From Streptomyces sp. NBC_00459 (GTDB lineage: Bacteria; Actinomycetota; Actinomycetes; Streptomycetales; Streptomycetaceae): 64,000 bases of DNA. Position numbers and translations under genes: made by a program. The stretch covers positions 8,866,001-8,930,000 of the forward strand of contig NZ_CP107903.1 in the NCBI RefSeq assembly GCF_036013955.1, read 5' to 3'. The notes below the pieces were generated by a model. The model worked only from the letters and a program-made list of their open reading frames with translations. It was not told the origin of the DNA and did no database searches. Within the stretch, counting starts at the first letter, position 1. Each line of letters starts with the position of its first letter. Below, piece after piece: positions 24,936-33,373 of this stretch.

Positions 24936-25670
24936 TCAGGTGCCGGTGGCGGCTTTCGTCGGCGCTCGGTAGGCGAGGGCGTCGGCGGAGCGCAGGTGAT
25001 CTCTCAGCCCCTGCTCGGTGCTGCTCACATGCAGCAGAGCGGCGGCCTGGCTGAGGGAGGCGTCACGGGTGGACAACGCCCGGTAGATCGCCTCGTGCTC
25101 GGCGAGGGTGCGTCCCGCGGCCTGGGCGTCCACCAGGCCACGCCAGATACGGGCGCGCAGCGTGCGGCCGGAGATGGCCTCCAGAAGGGTGAGCAACGTG
25201 TCGTTGCCCGTCGCCGAGACGACGGCCCGGTGGAAGGCCGCGTCGTGGGCATTGAGCCGTTCGACGTCGTCGCGGGCCTCGCGCATGGCGTCGAGATGGC
25301 CCTTGACCTCGGCGAGCTGCTCGTCGGAGATCCGGGTGGCGGCCAGCGCGGTGGCCATCGGTTCGAGGAGCCGGCGTACCTCCATGAGGTCCTGCAGGGC
25401 GGCCGAGTCCCCCTGGAGCAGTTCCACCGCCCCGCCGAGGCCCTCGAACAGCAACCGGGGCTCCAGGCTGGTCACATACGTGCCGTCGCCTCGGCGGACC
25501 TCCAGGATCCGCGCGACGGCGAGGGCCTTGACCGCCTCGCGGGCGAGGTTGCGGGACAGACCGAGCTGGGCGGCCAGTTCCGGTTCCGGCGGGAGCTTCG
25601 ATCCCGGTGGCAGGGCGCCGGTGCGGATCAGCTCACGGATCTGCTCGATGGCCTTGTCCGTCAGTGACAA
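24936..25670 (-). CDS. GntR-family (FadR/FCD subfamily) transcriptional regulator
   Basis: A 244-residue regulator. N-terminal winged helix: AIEQIRELIRTGALPPGSKLPPEPELAAQLGLSRNLAREAVKALAVARILEVRRGDGTYV; C-terminal FCD ligand domain with the all-helical, metal-binding pattern (EVRRLLEPMATALAA, LNAHDAAFHRAVVSATGN, EHEAIYRAL). FCD regulators usually sense small organic or sugar acids. The start is a TTG at 25668-25670, chosen because AAGGAG stands 8 nt upstream. It is the last gene of the minus-strand sugar-acid block and the likely repressor of that operon. Confidence 0.9.
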   Translation of the reverse strand: MSLTDKAIEQIRELIRTGALPPGSKLPPEPELAAQLGLSRNLAREAVKALAVARILEVRRGDGTYVTSLEPRLLFEGLGGAVELLQGDSAALQDLMEVRRLLEPMATALAATRISDEQLAEVKGHLDAMREARDDVERLNAHDAAFHRAVVSATGNDTLLTLLEAISGRTLRARIWRGLVDAQAAGRTLAEHEAIYRALSTRDASLSQAAALLHVSSTEQGLRDHLRSADALAYRAPTKAATGT

Positions 25671-25699
25671 CGCGAACTCCTTCCATGACCGCTGTCCGC

Positions 25700-26029
25700 G
25701 GGCACGTCCGACCTGATCAGTTCCTGGGCACGAAGATCGTCCCAGAGACCTTCGGGGATGTGCCGACGGCGGAGTTCCACGTACCGTGCCACTTGCTCGG
25801 GGCTCCGCATGCCGAGGGTGACGTCGATGATACTGGGACGGCCGTACGGGAAGGCCGTCGCGGCGGCGGGGAGGGCGGTGCCGTGGGCGGTGCGGACGTC
25901 CGCGATCGTCCGGGGGCGGGTGATCGGGGCGGCTCCCCGACGCTTCTCGGAGAGGCCCAGGCCCAGGTGCGGTGCCGTGTCGTAGTACCGGATGCCGGCG
26001 TCCCGGGCCACGTCGACGGTGCCCGTGAT
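25700..26029 (-). pseudogene. Aldo/keto reductase remnant (L-fucose-dehydrogenase type), internal deletion
   Basis: The frame joins the N-terminal part of an aldo/keto reductase (TVDVARDAGIRYYDTAPHLG then GLSEKRRGAA, normally residues about 30-60) directly to the C-terminal part (TIADVRTAHGTALPAAATAF, then SIIDVTLGMRSPEQVARYVE and LWDDLRAQELIRSDVP, normally after residue 230). The central 170-180 residues with the catalytic Lys/His and most of the NADPH site are missing, and there is no normal start. The C-terminal pattern is that of the D-threo-aldose 1-dehydrogenase / L-fucose dehydrogenase branch. It lies between the kinase and the GntR gene in an operon otherwise fit for L-fucose oxidation. 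Confidence 0.8.
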
Positions 26030-26089
26030 CTTTCGGTGTCGCGCGATGAGGTCTCCTTGGCGGTGAGGGCCGGGGACGCTGGCCGGGCT

Positions 26090-27127
26090 TCAGCGTCTGA
26101 CCGCTGCCGAGCCGCCCGCGATGAGCGCTTCGACTTCGGCGAGGGTGGCCATGGAGACGTCGCCGGGCGTGGTCATGGTGAGGGCGCCGTGGGCGGTGCC
26201 GTAGGCGAGGGCGTGTTCGAGGGAGGCGCCGGTGAGCAGTCCGTAGATGAGGCCGGCGGCGAAGGCGTCGCCGGAGCCGATGCGGTCCAGGATGTGCAGA
26301 CCTGGCATCCGCGGCCCCGGGACGAAGCCCGTTTCGGCGGACCACGCGGCCGACGACCAGTCGTTGACCCCGGCGGAGGGTACTTCGCGCAGGGTCGTGG
26401 CCAGGACCTTGGCCTGGGGCACGAGGCCGGCCGCGGCGGAGAGCGCGTCGGGTACCTCGTCCGCTGCTGTGTGTGTCGCGCCGGGATGCTCTCCGGTCAG
26501 GGCGAGGGCTCCGACGACGACGTCGGCGTGGCCGGCGAGTCGTAGGTCGGTTTCGCGGGCTCGTTGTGGGCCGCCCCGGTCGGCCCAGAGGCTGGGGCGG
26601 TAGTTGGGGTCGTAGGAGACGGTGACGCCGTGGCGGCGGGCGGTGGTCATGGCCTCCTCGGCGACGTCGGCGGTGCTGTCGGAGAGGCCGGCGAAGATGC
26701 CGCCGGTGTGGAACCAGCGGGGGCCGGTGGCGAAGAGGGTGTCCCAGTCGACGTCTCCCTTCCCGAGTTGCGAGACGGCGGTGTGGGCGCGGTCGCTGAC
26801 GCCGAGGGCGCCGCGAATGCCGTAGCCGCGCTCGACGAAGTTGAGGCCGTTGCGGGTGGTGCGGCCGATGCCGTCGTCGGGTGTCCAGCGGATGTGGGCG
26901 GTGTCGACGCCGCCCTGGAGGATCAGGTCCTCGACGAGCCGGCCCACCGCGTTGTCGGTGAGGGCGGTGGCGATGGCGGTGCGCAGTCCGAAGCAGCGGC
27001 GCAGTCCGCGGGCGACGTTGTATTCGCCGCCGCCTTCCCACACCTGGAAGGTGCGTGCGGTGCGGATGCGGCCTTCGCCCGGGTCGAGGCGGAGCATCAC
27101 CTCGCCGAGTGCGATCACGTCGGTCAT
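26090..27127 (-). CDS. kdgK: PfkB-family sugar kinase (2-keto-3-deoxygluconate kinase type)
   Basis: A 345-residue ribokinase-fold enzyme. MTDVIALGEVMLRLDP and WEGGGEYNVARGLRR are the N-terminal substrate-binding elements, SYDPNYRPSLW is the KdgK-like middle block and DRIGSGDAFAAGLIYGLL carries the catalytic Asp and anion hole. KDG kinases phosphorylate 2-keto-3-deoxy sugar acids at the terminal hydroxyl. The ATG overlaps the stop of the aldolase gene by 4 nt, so kinase and aldolase form a coupled pair as in hexuronate catabolism. If the operon substrate is a 6-deoxy sugar, the terminal hydroxyl is absent, so the kinase probably serves another acid. Confidence 0.88.
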   Translation of the reverse strand: MTDVIALGEVMLRLDPGEGRIRTARTFQVWEGGGEYNVARGLRRCFGLRTAIATALTDNAVGRLVEDLILQGGVDTAHIRWTPDDGIGRTTRNGLNFVERGYGIRGALGVSDRAHTAVSQLGKGDVDWDTLFATGPRWFHTGGIFAGLSDSTADVAEEAMTTARRHGVTVSYDPNYRPSLWADRGGPQRARETDLRLAGHADVVVGALALTGEHPGATHTAADEVPDALSAAAGLVPQAKVLATTLREVPSAGVNDWSSAAWSAETGFVPGPRMPGLHILDRIGSGDAFAAGLIYGLLTGASLEHALAYGTAHGALTMTTPGDVSMATLAEVEALIAGGSAAVRR

Positions 27128-27756
27128 GGCGTGCTCCTGTCCACGGCTTCGGCGGTGAGGCGGCGGATGGCCGTGTAGTCGCCGTGGGCGAGATGGGTGC
27201 GGGTGGCCATCCAGCTGCCGCCGACGGCGAGCACCGCCGGTTCGGGGAGATAGGCGGTCAGGAGTTCGGCGTCGATACCGCCGGTCGGCACGAAGCGTGC
27301 CTGCGGGAAGGGCGCGCTGAGGGCCCGCAGGGTGGCCAGGCCGCCCAGGGCTTCGGCGGGGAACAGCTTCACCGTGTCGAGACCGGCTCGCAGAGCCCGC
27401 ATCAACTCGGTCGCCGTCGCGATTCCAGGAACGACGGGCACACCCAACTCCCCGCATTTCGCTACGACTTGCTCGTCGTAGCCGGGGGAGACGATGAATC
27501 GGGCGCCGGCTGCGACGGCGCGTTCTGCCTGTTCGGGGGTGAGGACGGTGCCTGCGCCGACCGTCAGGCCGCCGTGGGCGGCCATCGTCTTGAGTGCCTG
27601 TTCGGCGTCGGGGGTGCGGAAGGTGACTTCGGCACAGGTGGCGCCGCCCGCCGTCAGGGCGTCGGCCAGCGCACCGGCCGTCGCTGCGGACGGGATGGTG
27701 AGGACCGGCACGATTCGGGCGCCTGCCAGGAGCGAAGCCAGACCGGTGCCGCTCAT
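27124..27756 (-). CDS. eda: KDPG/KHG aldolase family protein
   Basis: A 210-residue class I aldolase that cleaves 2-keto-3-deoxy-6-phosphogluconate-like acids to pyruvate plus an aldehyde. Catalytic Glu43 lies in EVTFRTPDAEQAL and the Schiff-base Lys130 in DTVKLFPAE; GAGTVLTPEQ and FIVSPGYD complete the active site. Both ends overlap neighbours by 4 nt (upstream SDR, downstream kinase). Together with the kinase it makes the bottom of an Entner-Doudoroff-type route. Confidence 0.92.
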   Translation of the reverse strand: MSGTGLASLLAGARIVPVLTIPSAATAGALADALTAGGATCAEVTFRTPDAEQALKTMAAHGGLTVGAGTVLTPEQAERAVAAGARFIVSPGYDEQVVAKCGELGVPVVPGIATATELMRALRAGLDTVKLFPAEALGGLATLRALSAPFPQARFVPTGGIDAELLTAYLPEPAVLAVGGSWMATRTHLAHGDYTAIRRLTAEAVDRSTP

Positions 27757-28514
27757 CGGCCCAGCCATCCGCCGTCTACGGGCAGGGTGATGCCGTGGAC
27801 GTAGGTGGCGGCGTCGGAGGCGAGGAAGACGGTGGCGCCCGCGAGGTCGTCGGCGTCGCCCCAGCGGCCGGCGGGGATGCGGTCGAGGATGGCCCGGCTG
27901 CGTGCGGGGTCGTCCTGGAGGGCTTGGGTGTTGTCGGTGGCGATGTAACCGGGGGCGACGGCGTTGACGTTGACGCCGTGCGGGGCCCATTCGTTGGCGA
28001 GGGCCTTGGTCAGGCCGGTGATGCCGTGCTTGGCCACTGTGTAGCCGGGGACGGTGATGCCGCCCTGGAAGCTGAGCAGCGACGCCGTGAAAATGACCTT
28101 GCCCCGGCCTCTGGCCACCATGGCCGCTCCCACCGCGCGGGTGAGGGTGAACTGGGCGTTGAGGTTCACCTGGAGGACCAACTCCCAGTCCGCGTCGGTG
28201 TGTTCGGCGGCCGGTGCGCGACGGATGGTGCCCGCGTTGTTCACGAGGATGTCCACGGGCCGTTCCCGCTCCGCGAGGTCGGCGCCCAGAGCCCGTACGG
28301 CTTCGGGATCGGCGAGGTCGGCGCGGATGGCTTCGAAGGCGCGGCCGGCGGCGGTGACGTCCTTCTCCACCGCGCTGCCGGACTCCTCCAGGTGGGCGCT
28401 GACGCCGATGACGTCCGCGCCGGCTTCGGCGAGTGCGCGCGCCATGGCCCGGCCGATGCCGCGCCGGGCGCCGGTGACGACCGCGAGCCTCCCGGTGAGA
28501 TCGAACATGGTCAT
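27753..28514 (-). CDS. SDR dehydrogenase, KduD / 2-keto-3-deoxy-sugar-acid dehydrogenase type
   Basis: A 253-residue classical short-chain dehydrogenase: TGARRGIGRAMA cofactor loop, NNAGTIRR, catalytic Ser/Tyr/Lys in ASLLSFQGGITVPGYTVAKHG, and APGYIATDNT. The LSFQGGI-x-VP-x-Y block is characteristic of KduD (2-dehydro-3-deoxy-D-gluconate 5-dehydrogenase) and of related enzymes that oxidise 2-keto-3-deoxy-L-fuconate or -rhamnonate at C4. The ATG at 28514 overlaps the preceding stop; a second ATG two codons later is also possible. In this operon either role fits: oxidation of a 6-deoxy keto acid for the FAH hydrolase at 52977, or reduction of a diketo acid to KDG for the kinase/aldolase pair. 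Confidence 0.85.
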   Translation of the reverse strand: MTMFDLTGRLAVVTGARRGIGRAMARALAEAGADVIGVSAHLEESGSAVEKDVTAAGRAFEAIRADLADPEAVRALGADLAERERPVDILVNNAGTIRRAPAAEHTDADWELVLQVNLNAQFTLTRAVGAAMVARGRGKVIFTASLLSFQGGITVPGYTVAKHGITGLTKALANEWAPHGVNVNAVAPGYIATDNTQALQDDPARSRAILDRIPAGRWGDADDLAGATVFLASDAATYVHGITLPVDGGWLGR

Positions 28515-29554
28515 ACGGCGGCTCCCTGGGTGTCGTCGGTGCAGTCGATGAGGATCTTCATCACGTCGCCGCCGCCCTCCAGCGCCTCGAACGCCGAGGG
28601 CGCCTCGGTGAGCGGGACGACCTTGCTGATCAGCCGGTCGGCGGGGATCGTGCCGTCGGCCACCAGGGTCACGGCCTTCTCGAAGTCGGTGCGGTCGTAC
28701 AGGCGGGCGCCCACGAGGGTGAGTTCGCGCCAGAAGAAGCGGTGGAGGTTGATCTCACGGGGCCGGGGGTGGATGGCCACCAGGCACAGCCGGCCCCGCA
28801 CCCCCAGCACCTCCACCGCCGTGTCCACACCGGCCGCGGCGCCGGACACCTCGAACGCGACGTCCGCGCCGGCGTCGCCGGTCCAGTCGCGGACCAGGGC
28901 GGGCACGTCGGTGTCGGCCGGGTCCCAGGTGGCCAGTCCCGACTCCTCGGCCAGCAGCCGTCGGTGGGCGCTGAGCTCCACCACCCGGACCTCGGCTCCG
29001 GCGGCGCGTGCGACGAGGGCGATGAGGATCCCGACGGGTCCGCCACCGACCACGACGACCTTCTCGCCCTCGGCGACGGCGGCACGGCCGACATCGTGCA
29101 CGGCGACCGCTGTGGGCTCGACCAGCGCCGCCCGGTCCAGCGGAAGGAATTCGGGCAGCCGGACCAGGGTGGAGGCGGGCACCGTCCAGCGTTGTTGCAT
29201 GGCACCGGGGGAGTCGATGCCGATGAAGTCGAGGTGCTGGCAGATGTGCTGATGGCCGGCGTTGCAGGCGGGACAGGTGTCGTCCCAGCGCAGCGGCATC
29301 ACGGTGACCGCGTCCCCGGGCGCCCAGCCCTCCACGCCGGGGCCGACGCGGACCACGCGGCCGGACATCTCATGTCCGAGGACGGCGGGTGTGCGGACCC
29401 GGGTGTCCATGTCGCCGTGGAAGATGTGCAGGTCGGTGCCGCAGATACCGACGAAGGCGGGGGCCAGTTCCACTTGGCCGGGTCCGGGCTCGACGGTGTC
29501 GACGGGAGAGGTGTCGAGAGCTCGGGCGGCCAGGTAACGCACGGCGAGTGTCAT
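28511..29554 (-). CDS. Zinc-containing alcohol/polyol dehydrogenase
   Basis: A 347-residue medium-chain dehydrogenase. Catalytic zinc ligands are in GICGTDLHIFHGD and GHEMSGRV; NAD loop is VVVVGGGPVGILIALVARAAG. The structural-zinc loop is DDTCPACNAGHQHIC, with Asp in place of the first of the usual four Cys. Such enzymes oxidise a secondary or anomeric sugar hydroxyl. Because the aldo/keto reductase of the operon is broken, this enzyme is the best intact candidate for the first oxidation of the free sugar. Overlaps both neighbours by 4 nt. Confidence 0.87.
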   Translation of the reverse strand: MTLAVRYLAARALDTSPVDTVEPGPGQVELAPAFVGICGTDLHIFHGDMDTRVRTPAVLGHEMSGRVVRVGPGVEGWAPGDAVTVMPLRWDDTCPACNAGHQHICQHLDFIGIDSPGAMQQRWTVPASTLVRLPEFLPLDRAALVEPTAVAVHDVGRAAVAEGEKVVVVGGGPVGILIALVARAAGAEVRVVELSAHRRLLAEESGLATWDPADTDVPALVRDWTGDAGADVAFEVSGAAAGVDTAVEVLGVRGRLCLVAIHPRPREINLHRFFWRELTLVGARLYDRTDFEKAVTLVADGTIPADRLISKVVPLTEAPSAFEALEGGGDVMKILIDCTDDTQGAAV

Positions 29555-29988
29555 CGCGGGGTCAGGGTCCTTTCAGCGCGGACGCCGATCGTCAGCAGCA
29601 GGTTGGCGTAGGTACGGGTGTCGGCGGTGACGAGCGCCAGCGCCAGGTCGGGGGAGCGGGCGGCGTCGTAGAACTGGAAGCGGCCGAGTGTGTCGACCGG
29701 GAGGGGAGTCAGACGGGCGCGGTACTCGGCGATGGCCGGCGGTTCCGGTTCGCCCGGGGGCGGCACCATCACATGGGCGGACTCGACGGGTATCGCCCGC
29801 AGCAGGACGTCCAGCACGGTGGTGACGTCCAACAGGCCGGGGGCCAGGTTGAGATGGACGGTCCGGGCGCGTTCCCCGGTCGCGGTGCTCGCCGGGTAGT
29901 GGCCGTCGGCGAGCAGGACGCGGGCGCCGTGGCCGGCTCCGGCCAGCGCTTCCAGTATTCCGGGGTGCAGCAGGTCGGTCAGGAGCAC
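29551..29988 (-). CDS. RbsD/FucU-family sugar mutarotase
   Basis: A 145-residue pyranose mutarotase that interconverts anomers of a freshly imported sugar. Family features are GHGARVLLADGHYPAS near the N-terminus with the catalytic His, and RFQFYDAARSPDLALALVTADTRTYANLLLTIG at the C-terminus; the R-x-x-F-Y-x-x-A element favours the FucU (L-fucose) branch over RbsD (ribose). The GTG start at 29988 has GGAGG about 9 nt upstream. It lies between the lactonase and dehydrogenase genes, which suits feeding the correct anomer to a sugar dehydrogenase. Confidence 0.88.
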   Translation of the reverse strand: MLLTDLLHPGILEALAGAGHGARVLLADGHYPASTATGERARTVHLNLAPGLLDVTTVLDVLLRAIPVESAHVMVPPPGEPEPPAIAEYRARLTPLPVDTLGRFQFYDAARSPDLALALVTADTRTYANLLLTIGVRAERTLTPR

Positions 29989-30006
29989 GATGTGCCCTCC
30001 TTCCTC

Positions 30007-30897
30007 TCAAAGAGGCGTCAGGGAAAGGGAGTTCAGGTGGTAGAAAGCGGTCGCGGTGTCGGCGAGGATCGCCGACGTCTCGGCGGCGGAGCAGCCGACG
30101 AGCAGTTCCTCGACGGCGGCGGCCCAGCGGTTCCAGCCGCCCGCGAGGACACAGACCGGCCAGTCGGAACCGAACATCAGCCGGTCGGAGCCGAAGGCGG
30201 ACAGCAGCACGTCCCACACCGGGCGGATGCCGGCAGTCGTCCAGTTCCGCCGGTCGGCCTCCGTGACCAGGCCCGACACCTTGCAGCGCACCTGAGGGTG
30301 CGCGGCCAGCCTCCGCAACTGCCTTTCCCAGTTGCCCAGTTCACCCCGGACGATGGGCGGCTTGCCCGCGTGGTCGAGGACGATCGGCAGATCGGGGAAG
30401 CGTTCCGCGAGGTGGACCGCCTGGTCGAACCGGTGGCTGCGGATCAGGACGTCGTACGCCAGTCCGCGCTCGCCCACCGCCCGCAACCCCCTCTCCACGG
30501 AAGGCCGTTGCAGCCACGCCGGGTCCGATTCGCCCTGTACGAGGTGGCGCAGGGCGCGGAGGTACGGGCCGCCGGGCCCGGCGAGCAGGTCGTCGAGCGT
30601 GTCCCCGGCGGCCGGGGAGGTGAGGTCCACCCAGCCGACGACCGCGCCGATCAGCGGGTCGGCGCCGGCCAGGGCGAGCAGTTCCCGTGTCTCGGACACG
30701 GAGGCCACGCACTGGACGACCACCGTGCTCGTCGGCTCCCGTCCGGCGATCGGCCGGGTCGCCGCCGAGCGCAGGTCGGCCGCGCCGAAGGAGCGGCGGA
30801 CGGGCTCGTGACCGGGCTCGTCCAGCCAGGGCTGCGGTCGGCGGTCCAGGTCCCACAGGTGATGGTGGGCGTCCACCAGACGCCGGCTGTCAGACAC
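30007..30897 (-). CDS. Amidohydrolase-fold sugar lactonase (L-fuconolactonase type)
   Basis: A 296-residue amidohydrolase_2 TIM barrel: DAHHHLWD metal motif at residues 9-16, [11 protein letters not shown] and [13 protein letters not shown] near the C-terminus. This branch hydrolyses sugar lactones, notably L-fucono-1,5-lactone or L-rhamnono-lactone, to the open acids. The GTG at 30897 overlaps the fuconate dehydratase stop by 8 nt. With the dehydratase directly upstream, L-fuconolactonase is the most likely activity. Confidence 0.87.
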   Translation of the reverse strand: MSDSRRLVDAHHHLWDLDRRPQPWLDEPGHEPVRRSFGAADLRSAATRPIAGREPTSTVVVQCVASVSETRELLALAGADPLIGAVVGWVDLTSPAAGDTLDDLLAGPGGPYLRALRHLVQGESDPAWLQRPSVERGLRAVGERGLAYDVLIRSHRFDQAVHLAERFPDLPIVLDHAGKPPIVRGELGNWERQLRRLAAHPQVRCKVSGLVTEADRRNWTTAGIRPVWDVLLSAFGSDRLMFGSDWPVCVLAGGWNRWAAAVEELLVGCSAAETSAILADTATAFYHLNSLSLTPL

Positions 30898-32224
30898 GGG
30901 AGGCCCAGACCGGCCCGTCCGGATACGTGTACTCCTTGAGGGAGTCCTGGTGCATCTGCGCGCTCAGCCCGGGAAGGGCGGGAGCGAGATAGTGGCCGTC
31001 GGTGATGCGCACCGGGTCGACGAAGTGTTCGTGCAGGTGGTCGACGTACTCGATGACGCGGTCCTCAAGGGTGGCGGAGACGGCGATGTAGTCGAACATC
31101 GACAGGTGCTGGACCATCTCGCACAGGCCGACCCCGCCGGCGTGCGGGCAGACGGGCACGCCGAACTTCGCGGCGAGCAGCAGGATCGCGATGTTCTCGT
31201 TGACGCCGCCGACCCGGGCGGAGTCGATCTGCACGATGTCCACCGCACCGGCCTGGAGCAGCTGCTTGAAGACGACCCGGTTGGCGATGTGCTCGCCGGT
31301 GGCGACCTTGATGGGGCTGAGGGCCTTGCGGACGGCGGCGTGGCCGAGGATGTCGTCGGGGGAGGTGGGCTCCTCGATCCAGTACGGGTCGTAGGGGGCC
31401 AGTTCGCGCATCCAGTCGATCGCGGGCTGGACGTCCCATCTCTGGTTGGCGTCCACGGCGATGCGAATGCCGTCCCCGACCGCCTCACGGGCGGCGCGCA
31501 TCCGCCGTACGTCGTCCTCCAGGGAGGCGCCGACCTTCAGCTTGATCTGGGTGAAGCCGTCCGCGACGGCCTCGCGGGCGAGGCGGGCCAGTTTCTCGTC
31601 GGAGTAGCCGAGCCAGCCGGGGGTGGTGGTGTAGGCGGGGTAACCGCGCTCCAGCAGCCGGGCGATGCGCTCCTCGCGGCCCGGTTCGGCGCGGCGCAGG
31701 ATCTCCAGCGCCTCTTCGGGGGTGAGGGCGTCGCTGAGCCAGCGGAAGTCGACCTGGGCGACCAGTTCCTCCGACGGCATCTCGCCGAGGAAGCGCCAGA
31801 CGGGCTTGCCGGCGCGCTTGGCGGCGAGGTCCCAGGCCGCGTTGACGACCGCGCCGGTCGCCATGTGGATGGCGCCCTTCTCCGGGCCCAGCCAGCGCAG
31901 TTGGGGATCGTGCACCAGGGAACGGGAGAACGCGCCGAGGTCGGCGCAGACCTCGGCGACCGACAGGCCCACCACGTGCGGGGCGAGGGCTGCGATGGCC
32001 GCGGCCTGGACGTCGTTGCCGCGGCCGGTGGTGAAGGCCAGGGCGTGGCCCTCCAGGCCGTCGGCGGCGTCGGTGCGCAGCACGACGTAGGCGGCGGAGT
32101 AGTCGGGTTCGGGGTTCATCGCGTCCGAGCCGTCCAGGTGCTCGGACGTCGGGAAGCGCACGTCGAGCACGTCCAGGGCGATGATGCGGGCAGATGCCGA
32201 TACGGGGGACTCGGTCGCGGACAT
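30890..32224 (-). CDS. L-fuconate dehydratase (enolase superfamily)
   Basis: A 444-residue mandelate-racemase-group enolase enzyme that dehydrates L-fuconate to 2-keto-3-deoxy-L-fuconate. The full-length pattern matches L-fuconate dehydratase: [22 protein letters not shown] at the start (only part quoted), [11 protein letters not shown] with the K-x-K acid/base pair at 228-230, metal ligands D258 (DANQRW), E284 (IEEPTSPDD) and E311 (ATGEHIANR), and H361 in [12 protein letters not shown]. Length (about 440) and the long 20s-loop region are diagnostic versus other sugar-acid dehydratases. The ATG has AGGAG 5 nt upstream. First enzyme gene after the transporter. Confidence 0.93.
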   Translation of the reverse strand: MSATESPVSASARIIALDVLDVRFPTSEHLDGSDAMNPEPDYSAAYVVLRTDAADGLEGHALAFTTGRGNDVQAAAIAALAPHVVGLSVAEVCADLGAFSRSLVHDPQLRWLGPEKGAIHMATGAVVNAAWDLAAKRAGKPVWRFLGEMPSEELVAQVDFRWLSDALTPEEALEILRRAEPGREERIARLLERGYPAYTTTPGWLGYSDEKLARLAREAVADGFTQIKLKVGASLEDDVRRMRAAREAVGDGIRIAVDANQRWDVQPAIDWMRELAPYDPYWIEEPTSPDDILGHAAVRKALSPIKVATGEHIANRVVFKQLLQAGAVDIVQIDSARVGGVNENIAILLLAAKFGVPVCPHAGGVGLCEMVQHLSMFDYIAVSATLEDRVIEYVDHLHEHFVDPVRITDGHYLAPALPGLSAQMHQDSLKEYTYPDGPVWASRV

Positions 32225-32329
32225 GGCAACTCCTAGGGGGCAGGGGCGTGGACCCTGCGGCGATTGGGGAACGACGACGGCGGAGGGCGGGGCCGCGCGG
32301 TCACGGTGGATCCGGCGACGGCCGCCCGT

Positions 32330-33373
32330 TCAGTCCTGGACCTTGCCGCCCGTGATGCGCGAGATCATCAGCGCGACCAGGATGATCAGGCCGTTGAGGG
32401 CGCCGATCCACTGCGCGGGCACGCCGCCCAGGGTGAGCACGTTCTGGATCATGAAGAGCAGCAGGATGCCGCTGAAGGCCCCGAACATGGTGCCCTTGCC
32501 GCCGTTGAGGCTGATCCCGCCGATGACGGCGGCGGCGAAGACGGTGAAGATGTAGCCGTTGCCCTGAGCGGAGGCCACCGAGGCCAGCCGTCCGGACAGC
32601 AGCAGTCCGGCGAGGGCGGCCAGCAGGCTGCCGGTGACCAGGACGATCCACAGCACCCGGTCGGTACGGATCCCGGCCGCCTTCGCGGCGTCGACGTTGC
32701 CGCCGATGGCGTACAGGGAGCGGCCGAAGCTGGTCCAGCCGAGGACCACGACGGCCACCGCGAACAGTGCCAGGCAGAGCCAGATGGAGGCGGGCATCCC
32801 GAACCACTGTGCCGTGCCCAGGTAGAGCATCGACTCCGGCAGCTGGAAGAAGGTCTGGCCGCCCGAGATGCCGGTCAGGACACCGCGCAGGACGATCAGC
32901 ATGCCGAGGGTGACGATGAAGCCGTTGAGGCCGAAGCGGATGATCAGCAGCGCGTTGACCACGCCGATCAGCGCGCCCACGGCGAGCGTGACCGGGATCG
33001 CCCAGGCGCCGGGAAGGAGCCCCAGTCCGTGTCCCGCGCCGGTCGGCACCACCAGCCAGGCGGCCACACCGGGCGCGAGGCCCATGGTCGATTCCAGGGA
33101 GAGGTCCATCTTCTTGACGATCAGGATCATCGTCTGGGCGAGGACCAGCAGCGCGATCTCGGACATGGTCTGCAGTACGTTGATCAGATTGTCGGCCTGA
33201 AGGAAGACAGGGCTGACGATCTGGCCGACGATCGCGATCACCACGATGGCGGGGACGAGCGCGAGGTCGCGCAGCCTGGCCACCGGTATCCGGCCGCCGA
33301 ACAGCGCGGTCCGCCCGGTCCCGGACTCGGTGGCCTTGGGCGCGGGTGTCTCGGCGAGGACGGTTTCAGGCAT
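32330..33373 (-). CDS. CUT2 sugar ABC transporter permease (RbsC family)
   Basis: A 347-residue membrane protein with eight to ten hydrophobic segments and the BPD_transp_2 pattern (ISEIALLVLAQTMILIVKKMDLSLESTMGL-type block, FGLNGFIVTLGMLIVLRGV, AAVIGGISLNGGKGTMFGAFSGILLL). It forms the channel of a ribose/fucose-type importer. Its ATG overlaps the ATPase stop by 8 nt. The 105 bp between this stop and the dehydratase start hold no terminator, so transporter and enzymes are probably one transcript. Confidence 0.93.
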   Translation of the reverse strand: MPETVLAETPAPKATESGTGRTALFGGRIPVARLRDLALVPAIVVIAIVGQIVSPVFLQADNLINVLQTMSEIALLVLAQTMILIVKKMDLSLESTMGLAPGVAAWLVVPTGAGHGLGLLPGAWAIPVTLAVGALIGVVNALLIIRFGLNGFIVTLGMLIVLRGVLTGISGGQTFFQLPESMLYLGTAQWFGMPASIWLCLALFAVAVVVLGWTSFGRSLYAIGGNVDAAKAAGIRTDRVLWIVLVTGSLLAALAGLLLSGRLASVASAQGNGYIFTVFAAAVIGGISLNGGKGTMFGAFSGILLLFMIQNVLTLGGVPAQWIGALNGLIILVALMISRITGGKVQD

